Source: Tubulanus polymorphus (lineage: Eukaryota > Nemertea > Palaeonemertea > Tubulaniformes > Tubulanidae). Taken from it: 64,000 bases of DNA. Where the stretch lies: positions 5,180,231 to 5,244,230 of the forward strand of contig NC_134033.1 of assembly GCF_964204645.1 (NCBI RefSeq), given 5' to 3'. A program made the position numbers and the translations under genes. Below the pieces are notes generated by a model that made no database searches, was not told the origin of the DNA, and saw nothing but the letters and a program-made list of their open reading frames with translations. Shown one piece after another: positions 12,317 to 23,975 of the stretch (positions within the stretch are counted from its first letter, which is position 1; the number at the start of each line of letters is the position of its first letter).

Positions 12317-13639
12317 CGAAAACGATTCTACAGAAACAGTAAGACGGGCTTAGGTCGACTAGTGACGAGCATCAGCAACGGGTCTGACAACAATGTTGCG
12401 TCGGTTGATGGATAATCTTTGCATTGTCTTGACCGTGTTTTTGTAAAATGTCGTCGTCGTCAGTACAGCAATATCGCTTTTGATTGAATGCTTCGAAAAT
12501 ACAAATCGATATAATAGACTTAGACCTATCAGTCAAATATATTCTAATATATCTATTCATATGCATGATGAAGTCAAAATAGTAGTCCCAGTAGCCTAGT
12601 AATACGAATATAACCTCGTTAAGCCTGTTGATTAAAGTACTGCATTCTTGATGTCCTGGGTCAAGTTTTTTCGATGCATTTCTCAAACCGGTTATTCGGA
12701 TGTTGCTATGAATTATTTGACCAAATGATACTTTACAACATAATCCTAAACGACGTTCATCTATCGTTAACTTTGATCATTACGTCAATGTCTTTTATCA
12801 TAATTCATAATTCAGTTGTTCAAAGGTTCAAAAATCGGTGTCTTCTGATCAGTAAACTACGAAGGCAAAACGTACAACAATAATGCGTGTAATAGTTTCA
12901 CTCGCATTTGCAATATTTACCCTTCCATCTGCAACTATTAGTGCATTTCTACCAGTCTCACAGGAACAGACAGATTTTCTATTCGAAATTTTTCACACAA
13001 TTTCATGTTTGTAACTATGTGGTAAATTTCATCGTATATCTTTTACTGGGACGAGAAATTCGTGAATATTTCTGATGAAAATTTGTCGTAGAAAATCAGT
13101 AGAAAATATCCATTCATTTCTAGAAAAATCGTCGAGGAAGGAGCCTTGTTTACTTGGTTTAGATTGAAAACAATGAAATGAGAAATGTATTCTGTTTCTG
13201 GTCAGCGCGCACGTCGACCTAGAACCACGCGTCGAAATTTTTTTTTCTGAAACAAAAATCGGCTCCGAAATTCGCGCTATTGTCTGATTGCGAATGAAAA
13301 CAAGCGTGTTGATATCGATATGAATTTTGAAAGGGCCGGCTTCTATACGTCCGTTCGGACTTGTTCCTATCGACTAATTCATCATACCCGATAGTCAAAT
13401 GTAGGAACAATAAAAAAAGAAAACGCATCACTGCATCATTGTTTGCAGAAGGGCCTAACCAGGAAAGGAATATATTTTTTTTGCCTAATCGATCTGATTT
13501 ACACATTTATTCACGTTATCAAAACTTGCAAACCATGCCTTATCTAGTGAATCTTATGACATTTCTGCACGTTATCAACGTGTTTATTCGTGAAAAAATA
13601 CATCGAATTCATCCAATCCGTGGCACGTTGAAATCAACA
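12317..13639. other. Intergenic, no gene seen
   Basis: AT-rich spacer after the GPCR. Short ORFs on both strands show no recognisable domain. Confidence 0.5.
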
Positions 13640-14270
13640 TTGCGATATCATATTCTATGAGATTTATCAAAGGCGTTTGATACAGTCTATCACGAAATTT
13701 AGTTTAAATTGAAAACTTAAATTTACTTATGGAGTAAAGAGACTTTCCGCTTAAAGGTTTGAAAATTATTTTGAAAATTAGAAAACAATTACGATGATAA
13801 ATTCATATAGTATACCCTTATAACTGGAGTTCACCAAGGCTCAATAATTGGTCCTTATTTATTTCTATTTTTTCTGCATTTCAAGGGACGGTTTTTGATG
13901 GTGGATCAAGCGCCAGGCCTTCGGGCTATGTCATGGCACTGGACCCACACGCAATACACTTTTTCCTTACTTTTTTGTTATATGTAAAACATAAATCAAA
14001 TTTTCCAATGTGTTAAAACTTATATTTTTGCTGATATTGACACGAATGCTTTTTATGGTGATAACAATTTAGTCCGATTAATACGTACCGTACTGTATAT
14101 TACTATTGTAAACTATCATCTAAAGAATTATCAAAACTGTCAGAGTCTGGTTTCAAATGAACAAACCGTCAATAAATGTTTTTATGTAGACGTCATTTAT
14201 GATCTTAAGTAAATTTGTGAAACATAACTTGAGGCTATCTATTCCCAAAAGAGATTGAACCAGGTCAATG
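13640..14270 (+). mobile_element. Decayed LINE reverse transcriptase fragment
   Basis: Broken plus-strand translation shows RT landmarks in the right order: DLSKAFDTVYHEI near 13660, GVHQGSIIGPYLFLFF near 13830, and a damaged FADD-like box near 14030. Frame changes and stops separate them. The segment from about 13830 on is duplicated at 40320-40790. Confidence 0.75.
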
Positions 14271-14307
14271 TTACACATTTTCTTGCGGAATTAATTTCAG
14301 TGGAATC

Positions 14308-14730
14308 TTAAGCCCGGCGCATACCTTTGCGATTGCTCGGATGATCGCTTCATCGCATGGTTTTATCGCATCGTCGTAAAAGGTATGCGGTGGCATCCGG
14401 AGCCGATTTCATCGCATCATCGCTTCATCGCAACAAATCAAACTTGTTTGATATTTTCGCATGCGATTTTACCGTGCGATGATTATCGTAAAGGTGTGCG
14501 GGCTACGCTGTCGATGTTCCGAACGAAAATTTTTAGTAGCCAATCAGAATTAAGGATGAAGCAATCACGTGATGTTCAAAATGGCGGCTCAGTCACTTGA
14601 TTGAATCCAACTCGAGGTCCTCATAAAAAAGCGCAAAGGTATGCGGGGATGATGCGATTTTCATCGTGTCATCGTGTCATCGCATGCGATGATACGATGA
14701 CACGATCGCAAAGGTGTGCGCCCGGCTTAA
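14308..14730. mobile_element. TTAA-flanked MITE
   Basis: Ends are inverted: TTAAGCCCGGCGCATACC at the left and the complement of TTAAGCCGGGCGCACACC at the right, each bordered by TTAA. The inside is non-coding and rich in TCATCGCAT-like motifs that pair within the element. TTAA target duplications are typical of piggyBac and Kolobok elements; which superfamily mobilised this one is not shown. A truncated copy lies at 40805-41190. Confidence 0.8.
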
Positions 14731-14851
14731 GCCGTGGTGATCTCGAAATATTGGCATAATGAAAAGAGTTAAATATGAGCTCCCATGTCCGACATGATTC
14801 ACTGGCATACATTCCTTATGTCACCGAAAGACTGGCGATGATAAATATCTA

Positions 14852-15320
14852 CAGTAAACCTCGCATAAGTCGGATCCGCAAAAGTTGGATAAACGGACAA
14901 GTCGTTTAAATTCAGAGATCCCGTTTTTTTCTTCTTATTTTCGACTAAATTTCTGTCCCATAGTCGGATTTTACTAGTCGGAAACTCGCCTATATGTCGT
15001 AGTGTAAAGTGTGATCCCAAAATATAAAATCCATTCAAATCATTGTCTCATAGTCGGATCATTTATTAATTACACTATTCTTTAAGATGTTAAAAATAGG
15101 CTTCATCATAACCAGAATATCATGTTGAAAAAGTAAATAAAAAAAGAGTTTCATTCATTTTCATGTTTTATTTTCATTCCATTCAGTGACGTTTTTCTAT
15201 GGCCATATCGGATTTTCAACTAAGAAAGTGAAAAACTCTACTTGCCCAAAGTCGGATTTTGTTCCTAACTCGGAGGATTTTTTGCTGGTCCCAAATGATC
15301 CGACTTATGCGAGGTTTCTG
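14852..15320. mobile_element. pogo/Tigger-like MITE
   Basis: About 25-bp terminal inverted repeats: CAGTAAACCTCGCATAAGTC at the left and the complement at the right (GACTTATGCGAGGTTTCTG). CAGT...CCTCG ends and a TA on the left flank resemble Tigger/pogo elements of the Tc1/mariner superfamily. No transposase ORF, so non-autonomous (about 470 bp). Confidence 0.7.
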
Positions 15321-15493
15321 TTAACTGAACCAGTTACTAACCAAATATACCGATCCGAAAATCCCTAGAACAGTGGATACATAACCACCAGGAGAGACGG
15401 TTATAACGAATGAAGTCAGACAGTAAGATTACGCACACTGACCGGAGTTCGAACCCGTGTCTCGTGCGAAGAAAGATATCGTGCTGACCTGCA

Positions 15494-15600
15494 GGGTCCA
15501 GTTCCACAGTTCCGAGTTAAGATTTGACTCTGAGGTAACCCAATGAACTAACTTTAACTCAGAGTTAACTCTAACTCACAACTGTGGAACTGGGTCCAGT
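15494..15600. mobile_element. Short palindromic element
   Basis: The left end GGTCCAGTTCCACAGTT is answered by AACTGTGGAACTGGGTCC at the right; the core is GAGTTA/TAACTC palindromes. Related copies sit near 22880-23000 and 31880-32005. Probably a tiny MITE. Confidence 0.6.
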
Positions 15601-16028
15601 AGATCAATAGAAATAGCCCATATGATTAGTCCATATAGCTTGTCATTTAATGTTTTGGATAGCTTGTTTTTCGTCTACACCTACACAAATGTGAAAATTA
15701 GATATATTGATATAAAAGTTGATTCATCAAGTTCATGTCACTTGGGTCAGTCCGATGTGAATGCTAATTGAATGGACTTTGATGGTTTCATGAAGCTGGA
15801 ATCAAACAAATGAGTTTCACTGTGCTATGCACGCCTTCCAACAGTTTTGTATTAGGTATTGGACACTTTAAAATTAACTGCAGTCCGCTTCTAGTTGAAA
15901 CCGTGTACAAAAGTTTTGACCACGTGATCACTGTCGCCATCACATTTACTGAATCGATATAAATCAATGATGACAGATGTCAAGGTTTCCGCCGGGCATG
16001 GTGTACCGCGGCGTATTTGTCAACATAA

Positions 16029-16296
16029 TGACGTCATGTAGAGGGTACATATACACATTTCGTTTCGATGTTTATCCCTGTAAGGCAAATCGATTCGATA
16101 GACAAAGAATGCCGCGAGGCAGTCGTTACATACCGGAAGTAAATTACCGGATGCCGGTACACGTGAATGACCGGAAGTTGATTTACCGGATATCCATGCA
16201 GCTGTTCGGATGGATGGATTTTTGTATAAAACCGCAGTCAAATCTAACCACGATCATCTCGTACTCCAGACTCGAAGGACTTCACATTTTAACAAG
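16029..16296 (+). promoter_or_regulatory. Promoter and 5' UTR exon of astacin-like copy 1
   Basis: A full CRE palindrome TGACGTCA (16029-16036), two ETS-type ACCGGAAGT sites (16132-16140, 16170-16178), and TATAAA (16225-16230). A non-coding first exon ends at AACAAG|GTAAGA (last base 16296). The same TATA/donor layout recurs in copies 2 and 3. The transcription factor assignments are consensus matches only. Confidence 0.6.
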
Positions 16297-16771
16297 GTAA
16301 GAAAATATCAAAATATACAAAAATGTCATTCAACAATATCTGAAATTTGAGAACAAGCTCTTTGCATTGATATTGTTCTATTCTGTACCAGCTCTTGATA
16401 TTTGAGATATTTTTCACTTGATATTTTTAAGAATTTGATATTTGCCAAATAAAAATTAGGAAAAGCATATAGTTGCTACCGTTGTACTTTTATAAATTCT
16501 CCTGCTTTGGCCAGACAAGCGACTACTTGGGATTTCCGATTCAGATGAAAATTCATGATTATAAAAGCGTATCGATATTTAACGTGAACTGTGCTCATTT
16601 TTCTGATGAAGCTGCTATGCCATGTAGCTCGTAATTCAAACTTTAATTTCACCTTTATTGACAGTTAACTACCTATTTTCAAGTTTAATTTGAAACCATT
16701 CTCACTCGGCTGCTTAACAACTGCTTTTAATAAAAGGTGTTGTTTAATTTCAGTTAATAAATTCCACAAAT

Positions 16772-19700
16772 ATGAAGTTTAGTATTTCGATATTGCTGGT
16801 AGCGGTGGCGACTATCGCCATTATTGAGTTGGTTGCTTCTGCGCATTTTACTAGAGGTAACGACCCGCCGGCTTACCGAAGTCTGTCCCGATAAAATCCC
16901 CCTATGAATGTTATGAATAGTGATGTCATAGCGGGACTTGAAGGAGACTAACGTGAGGCTATTTTCCATTTTGGACCATGAAAAGCCGCCTTTGTACATA
17001 ACGATTATTTGTCTATTTTATTAAATCAGCTGAACGCTCATTCAACGTTTCTCAGTCTCAACTATGGAATAAGGGCTCCGTCCCGTTTCAATTCGACAGT
17101 TCTCTCGATAAAAGTAAGTTCACTCTTTACCTAAACTGGAACAACAATTAAGTTAAACTGAACCAACGAAGTTACGAGGAAATGCATTTCAGGAAACAGA
17201 ATATTAAGCCTTCAAATCAATGTGATAGAATAAATTGTATCGATTTAAAACGTTTAGGGCCGGTTGACCACTCAATGGTTCCGACTTGAGACTAGTCTAA
17301 GACCTAGACTAATCTTACAACTTCAAACTGGCCTAAGCTCATTTTAGTATCGAACCTAAATCGCACGAATCTACGTGAAAGCATCCTAACCTTAAAATTT
17401 TGGTTCTATGGCAAATCTAACAACTTTTGGTTAAAGCTCATCTTAGTTTGATATCCAATCTAACAACTCAGGACCAGTAAATTGAGCTCATTTCTGGTTC
17501 TTTAACAAATCTAACAACGTAAGACCAGCCTAAGCTCATTTCAGTTCAATAGTCAATCTTACAACTTAAGTCATGTAACAGTCAAAGATTATTTTGGTTC
17601 TACAATTAATCAAACAACTTACGACCAGTCCTTGGATATGAGATTTAACTTAAACACTTCATTCACTTCATACACGTTGGGCTGATGACGTTTGTTAACG
17701 AACGTTTCGTTTATTTTTGTGTGTTTCTAGAGGTGAAGAAAATGATCAAGGCCACAATGAAAGAACTTACAGAGAAAACCTGCGTGAAATTCCGACGTAG
17801 CAAAAAGAAGGACTCGAGCTGGTTGAAATTCTCCAACGGAGTCGGGTTCGTTAACTTACCTAAATCTACGAATCCGAGTTCATAAAGCCCGGTTTCAATT
17901 TGGATAAAAACAATTTTCCAAGGTTTTCATTAAATTCCGAGAACATGTTTATCGAACTACGAACAAACTAGCTTTCTAGATTATACAAAATCGGTTAGGT
18001 TTTAACACCGGGTTAAAAGCATAAGAAATAAACTTTAACTTTACACTGAAAGGCCGAATAAGCCTTCATTGGCTTCATCTAATCTCCTCCACATTATATT
18101 AAAACATTTCATATTTGTATATTCTCGAATATCTATTTATGACATGTTGTAATTTGTTGTGGAATTAAAATTATTATAAATTGTTATAATGATAACCCCC
18201 GAAACTGTTGAACTAGCTAATTAAAACAATAAAATCTAAAACGAAATTTGTTTAAACGTATTCTTCATTCTTTTTTTCAAATATTTTTTCTATGAAATCG
18301 TTATTCGAAGCATGATTTAGTAGTTGCCATAAAATAAAGATATGATTAAATGAGATATGCAATTCATTGTTTTCAGATGCGCCACTCATGTGGGAAAAGC
18401 CGACGAGGAAGGAGCCCAAGTTGTTTCACTCGGAGCCGACTGCGCGTTCAAAGGAATCGTCATTCACGCCGTTACGCATGCGCTAGGTACGTTTACAAGA
18501 TAGTAGGTGCTTGAAATCTGTGAATCTATTTTTCATCAATGATTTAAAAATCAATATAGATATAAGGATAAGCAATATTATTTCATAAATGTGGACATAT
18601 GAAGCACCCACGGCAAGCGAATTATTTAGCAAGTTATTGATTTTAAGCTCTTCCGTCGTAGAAGTCATCTGACAGCTGACGACGTTTTCCAATAGTTTCC
18701 GTCGAGGCCATGACCTCATAAACTAATTTCTATCGAACTTGTCAAACCTGTCCGCTTGAGCTTTATCAGCTCTATTGCTGTCATACAGTCGTTTAATTAC
18801 ATCGACTAAAACTCGTAGGTCTGGAGTGGATGATTTGTATAATATATCCATTGCAATCTGACTTTGTCATTCAAAAGACCAATTAACCCGTTATGAAAAA
18901 GTTCCTACAAGCGGCACAAACGCAAATAAAGGAAAACCAAAATATTCACAAAAGCTCCCGTATACCGTTAAGGTCGTCGGGAAGAGGTTTTGACTCACGT
19001 ATTTTAACTACGCCTCTCATGACACAGTTGGCCAATTTCGCGATTTTCGCCACCAGTTACTTGGTGTCACAGTCCAATATCAGTTGATATGGGCAGTTTA
19101 AATCATTTAACAAACTGACTTGAAGATCGAAATTACGTAGAAAAGCTGACTAGAAAAAAAAACCATCGTCGGCATTTCAATGAATTACAAAACCTCCTCT
19201 TCACCACGTATGCTAGTATTTTCTTCACAATTACGTTCATAATGAGAGATGTCTATATTTCGTTTACCCGCCTAGCAAGCTCTCGTGAATTCAGTGCTCA
19301 GTTGGAACTGGCTCCAGAGTCACTCCGATACCATAATTGACACTCGTTGAACCAGTTGCTGGTGTCACCGACCACTATATGAAGTGGATATAGGTAGTTT
19401 AAACCATTAAACAAGACTAATTGAAGATAGAAATCATGCTGAAAAGCTCACCAGCGAGGCGACCATCGTCAGCATTTCACTGACTTTCAAAGACCCATCT
19501 GAACCATGTATGCTATCATATTCTTATGAAGTATGTTCATGGGGAGAGGTGACCAATATTGCTGGCCCCTGAAATAACCCTTGAGCTTAATCAACTGCCG
19601 ACGTCGAGAAGGCAGTAGTTTGGTTTCATACCTGCGCTTAGCAAGCTTCCATTAATCTAGCCCTATGTTGGAGCTGGGTTAAGAGTAATTCTAAGACTAT

Positions 19701-20984
19701 TCAGGTCATACGTTATAAAGACTCGTCGTGTTGGCATCAAGAGAATGATTTTCTTTGTTTTTTTTTTTTTCATGAAGGATTCACTGACGCGCAGAGCAAA
19801 CCGAACGTAGACAAATACGTTCATCTTACTCGTGATTACATCACCAGAGGTAAGGAGTACTTTACTAACATTCATCTTAAACGATAGTCATTCGAAACGC
19901 AATAAAAATAGATTAAAAGCGTTGATCTGCCTTTTTTCACAACGGGCCTGAACTTTCATACTGATTGTACGGCATTAATGGCTCTGTTCAAGTTCCTATC
20001 ATCAATTGCCTATCTATATTTTGCATTTAATAAAGGAATTTCTTAATTGATGCCAATATCATTATCATGAATGTCTCATCTTCATGCATTTCTACAACGA
20101 AATGCGATTTTCGAAATCCATATTCGATTCGATTCGTTGCCATTTCTGCTGAAGCTGATTTAAATTATATGCCATCATATATTTCGATTTGTAAATTTCG
20201 TTAAAAAGAAAATTATTTTCTTTTACTAGATGAATTGAGCGTAGCGGAACTTGTTGGTATCAACCAACTGTATGGATGCTCTGAAAACTGTAAGTTGTAA
20301 CTGTTTTTACCCTAATCAGTAGATGGTAGCTCGAACGCCAGGACGTACAAATTCGGTCGAAATGAAATGCCTCCATTCAGATTTCTCAAAGTTCGGGCAT
20401 ATACTTTTTCTACATAACCCCAGATTGGTATTTTTGAAGTCGTATACGTCAATATGTTTACAGTTCGCTTATTGAATTAGGTGAAAAGTGAATTATGGAT
20501 GAATTTTAATCGAATCTGCAAAGAATTTAGGATATGATATTACATTACGCGCTAGTGACACCTGGTGGATCCTCACTTGCCACAATTGGAATCCTCTATT
20601 GCCAGAGTATCTTATGTCAATACTTAACATCTGTCACTTATCCTCCATTGCCTGTGAAGTTATTGCGCACTGGTACATCTAGTGAATTCTCACTTTTCAT
20701 AAGTAGAACCCTCGATTGCCACAGTAGATTGCCTCATTATACATAAGCTAATCAGGAATTTTATTATGTCCTATATAGTGGGCTCACTCGGCAACATGTC
20801 CCCATGGACGCCTTGGACTCCGTGCAACACCGACTGCGTCTCCACACGAAGCAGATTCTGCAAGCGCGACACCAGACTCCGCATCAACCCGATTCATCAA
20901 TGCAGCCCGGGTACCGACCAGAGAGGCATCGAAACAGTGTCGAGAAACTGCCCGCGTGACCGTCTTTTCGGCAGATGCGATTAG
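16772..20984 (+). CDS. Astacin-TSP1 pseudoprotease, copy 1
   Basis: Coding exons: 16772-16856, 17030-17113, 17731-17845, 18377-18486, 19778-19849, 20230-20289, 20779-20984. All joins keep phase and give 243 residues. Residues 1-24 are a signal peptide (ILLVAVATIAIIELVASA). The astacin core starts SQLWNKGSVPFQFDSSLD, then TCVKFR, then NGVGCATHVGKADEEGAQ, matching the family. The active site reads HAVTHALGFTDAQSKP where astacins have HExxHxxGFxHExxRP: the general-base Glu is Ala and the third zinc His is Asp. The chain then jumps from the YVHLTRDYI region to LSVAELVGINQLYGC, so the segment with the Met-turn SxMHY is missing. There is no propeptide. A C-terminal TSP1 repeat follows (MSPWTPWTPCNTDC). 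Secreted and probably proteolytically dead, perhaps a binding protein. Exon 4 uses a weak GG|GTTCGT donor. Confidence 0.85.
17270..17640. repeat. Intronic tandem repeat, about 60 bp
   Basis: Degenerate units around CTAACAACTTAAGACCAGTC, CTAAGCTCATTTTAG and GTTCGATATCCAATC repeat through the intron before exon 4. The same array is in copy 2 (26520-26970). Confidence 0.7.
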
Positions 20985-21020
20985 TCGACTTTTTAAAATG
21001 TAGTTTAGTCAAATTTTGAG

Positions 21021-21026
21021 AATAAA
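21021..21026 (+). terminator. Polyadenylation signal, astacin-like copy 1
   Basis: AATAAA 37 bp after the stop codon. It is conserved in copy 2 (29931-29936) and copy 3 (about 42124). Confidence 0.7.
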
Positions 21027-21168
21027 GTCTCTAAAATTATAGATTTAAGTTAAATATTTTAAGGTATTATCAGATATCCAACGTTGTATCTACGTAAAAC
21101 TGGAACAACAAGATATCCGAAGGACCGAATATCCGAACAGCTTTCGTACAACCCATACACTACACTAC

Positions 21169-21237
21169 GGCAATGAACAGGGCTCGAACCCACGACCTGG
21201 CAACCGAGAGACGCTTTAAACTCTCGGCTACACCGCC
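21169..21237 (-). repeat. tRNA-like sequence / SINE head
   Basis: On the minus strand, GGCGGTG pairs with CATTGCC as a 7-bp acceptor-like stem. A box-like TAGCCGAGAGTTTAAAGCG and B-box GGTTCGAGCCC are present. No proper anticodon arm is formed, so this is a tRNA(Leu/Ser)-like pseudogene or SINE head, not a working tRNA. Confidence 0.6.
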
Positions 21238-21639
21238 ATTTCACAGCTAAAAGATATATTTTTGATGGTATCATTCAATAGTTCGCTTGATCCAAAAGAT
21301 AAGTTATTTGACACCTCTTAATTACCATTTTTAACTTAAATAGTAGTTATTTTAGAACCATCGCGCCCATTGAATTTAAAGCTTCCTTTACTAAAAAAAA
21401 AAACCACCTAGAGCCAAACACAGCGCAAATCACTGGTTGCAAGTTGATTGAGTCAAGATTAGTGTTAGGGTATTTCGAGTTTGCTGTAACGAGGATCCAT
21501 CTGTTTTACACATCAGCCTAAGCCCGAGTTCCCTAGATAACATAGAGTTAAAATGTCAACTTACCAGTTCATGAGTGCAGCTTACGATGATTTCAGTCAG
21601 ATATTATTCATTTTTTGAAGATATGATTATTCGAGCATT

Positions 21640-22236
21640 CTAAGCTCCGTCGGGATAAGATATTTCAGTAATAGCGCATTGACAGCAGTCAGGTCCCGAG
21701 GAAGTGAGGAAGGTCTGCAGTCCGCTCTGTAATCGTTGGTTTAGTCCACTTGTATTGACAGCGATCGGGTCCCGAGGAAGAAATCTGTAAAAAAACGAAG
21801 ATCACTATCAATTTTCAATTTGACTCGATACATATACATTGTATAGTCAGTTAGATCTAGTATCAAATAAGAACAAATCTACTCACCACTGACCTCTGTT
21901 TGAAGCGTCGTGGATTTCGAAAGGTCTTGAGTCAACAATGTTTCAGTTTAGTCAGCTTCGCGGTGTTGACATCAATCGGGTCGCAAGTGAGGAACAACTG
22001 ATCTGAAAATCAACAATTCCATCAATTCTACATTTTCTCATTCCGACTGGAAGAATAGGTTAGACTGAGTAGGATCCCTGACAGGCTATCAACACGGTAA
22101 ATATTCCCCTAGGCCACTTCGTTGCTCCCTTATTGAGTTAAGTAGACTCATCTTTTCAGTTTGAAAACAAATCTTATAGATTGACTAAACCGTTGTTTAG
22201 ATTCAACTCACCTAACCGCGCCGGAGGACTGGACAT
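21640..22236 (-). other. Candidate small spliced transcript, copy 1
   Basis: Minus-strand splice sites: exon 1 from an ATG at 22236 to a GTTAG|GTGAGT donor (last base 22212), exon 2 22002-21887 (TTTTCAG acceptor, CAGTG|GTGAGT donor), exon 3 from 21784 (TTTTTACAG acceptor). The same sites occur in copies 2 and 3. Translation begins MSSPPARLDQLFLTCDPI and meets a stop in exon 2 here, one base short of copies 2 and 3. Exon 3 contains an approximately 60-bp GGACC...CTGCAGACC repeat also recognisable in exon 2. It may be non-coding; the 3' limit is unknown. Confidence 0.45.
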
Positions 22237-22879
22237 ATATTATGCGCGTGTATAGTGAATTCAACGTATGTAGTTAAGAATTAATCCTCGAAATTGGATC
22301 AATCGAACGTAACCACGTGATTTCAAAGACCAATAACAATAACAGGACACAATATGAGTGGGTTTCGTCATAACGCGGTTCAATGGACAGTGTAAAATGC
22401 ACTGCGATACTACCGGCGACACTGGGTAGATATTACCAAAACTGATTACGAACAAATGAAAAGACACTTAATATCCTCATTGCCTCTCTCCACCCAGGAG
22501 TAAAATGGGTAAATTATTCTTCCATGATCGACATTACAAATTTGGTTATTCACGCATTTTTTTATTTCAATTTTCATATGTTGGTATTTTTGATTGGTTT
22601 AAAAATCCATTCATCATATGGACCGTGTCGATGATCTCTAGGATGCGCCGGTGGCTGTGATGTTTATTACGAAAGTAATTGCTAAAAACACTCAGCGTTT
22701 TGAGGCGTGACGAATCTGCTAATCAGTTGGATACCACGCATAGTGATTGTCATAATGTTGGTTTTGTGCGTGATTTTGATTTTAACCTCCAGTTTTCTCA
22801 GTTGAGCCAAACATTGCGATCGGTTAGAGACTTACTAATTGATTATATGCGGTCAATTTTGCAGTAGTTTAAATCTAAT

Positions 22880-23000
22880 ACAGGTTACAGTTCGACACTC
22901 ATGAGTTATAGAGTTTACTCTGAGTTAGAATTAGTTCATTTACGACGAGTTATCCCTACGTCAAATCTAAATTCGCAACTTTGGAACTGGTTCCAGTATA
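22880..23000. repeat. Degenerate copy of the palindromic element
   Basis: GAGTTATAGAGTTTACTCTG and CTTTGGAACTGGTTCCAG match the 15494-15600 element. It is duplicated with the astacin-like locus at about 31880-32005. Confidence 0.5.
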
Positions 23001-23229
23001 GTCTACAAATCTATTCATCCATCACAGTTATACAGACCTGGTCTGATAGGAACTATCATTTGACAACTTATTAACAACTTATTTACTAACTCCCATTCCG
23101 CCGTCTTTAGACTACCATCTGAAATACACAAGATGTCAGTCTAATGGATATGGCGGAACGAGAGTATGTTAATGACATAGATCTTATTGTGAAACACAAA
23201 GGTTCAATTCATTCATTCACCAGGCTCTA

Positions 23230-23561
23230 CAAAAAAAAAGCTCATCAATAGATATTGAATATTCATCCCGTCCCCCTAAAATATTCTATCATGGTATGTT
23301 TATGTTATATAATAGTTATTGTAGTATTACCATTGTATGTTGTATATTGTTTTGAAAATAGCTTACCATAGATAAGCCTTAATTGACATTTGTATCATTG
23401 TCATCATCCATTTCATAGTCACCGGGGCTCGTCCACTCTGTTCAGACCCACAGCCTTCAGGCTCTGGACGAGTCCTTCATAGTTCATTGTGGTATTTTGT
23501 AAGATAAATTATTATATTAAACTATGTTCTATGAAAATAAAATCAATCAATCAATCAATCG
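23230..23561 (+). mobile_element. LINE or SINE 3' tail
   Basis: Ends in an (AATC)n tail (AAAATCAATCAATCAATC) after a sequence able to form a stem (GGGCTCGTCCACTC... and ...CTCTGGACGAGTCC). This is typical of CR1/L2-type 3' ends. Absent at the matching place in copy 2, so it inserted after that duplication or was lost there. Confidence 0.6.
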
Positions 23562-23839
23562 AGTTCCTATTGTTTTCATATTTGCCCTGAGAAAAAAACT
23601 ACGATTAAATCAAAAAATGCCGTAATCTCGACCGCCGATCACACAACTTTATCCGTACTTTGATATCCGATTTCAATATCAAATCCCCTGTTTCGGTCAT
23701 GTTAGGTGTGGTTGGTTTATTAGGGACATCAATCAAAGTCAAATCAAACCAAATATACCACTCAAATAAATAACAGGGTTATTTCCTACTTTAAGATAAA
23801 ATTATTCGATTACTCTTACAAAGTCTATGGATTCAATGT

Positions 23840-23975
23840 AACACAAAGTCAAATACAACGGTTGTATTTGACTTTGTTGGCGAATACTTTGTATATTTTG
23901 TGATTGATACCGCGTCAAGGAATCTGCCTTCGTCCGATATCAACCCACTCGAACCAGCCACAGGAACAGCGTATG
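23840..23975 (+). repeat. Interspersed repeat, probable LINE fragment
   Basis: Closely similar to 33850-33985. The better copy reads FNVGEYFVDFVMDTASKNLP, recalling the F..YFV..G..LA region just before LINE RT domains. Short and broken. Confidence 0.45.

Noticed and set aside
15977-16300. 107-residue plus-strand ORF
   Set aside because: It overlaps the TATA box and 5' UTR exon of astacin-like copy 1 and is not preserved in copies 2 and 3.
21169-21237. Functional tRNA gene
   Set aside because: A- and B-box-like sequences exist, but the anticodon arm does not pair, and the copy near 30.1 kb has a mutated B-box.
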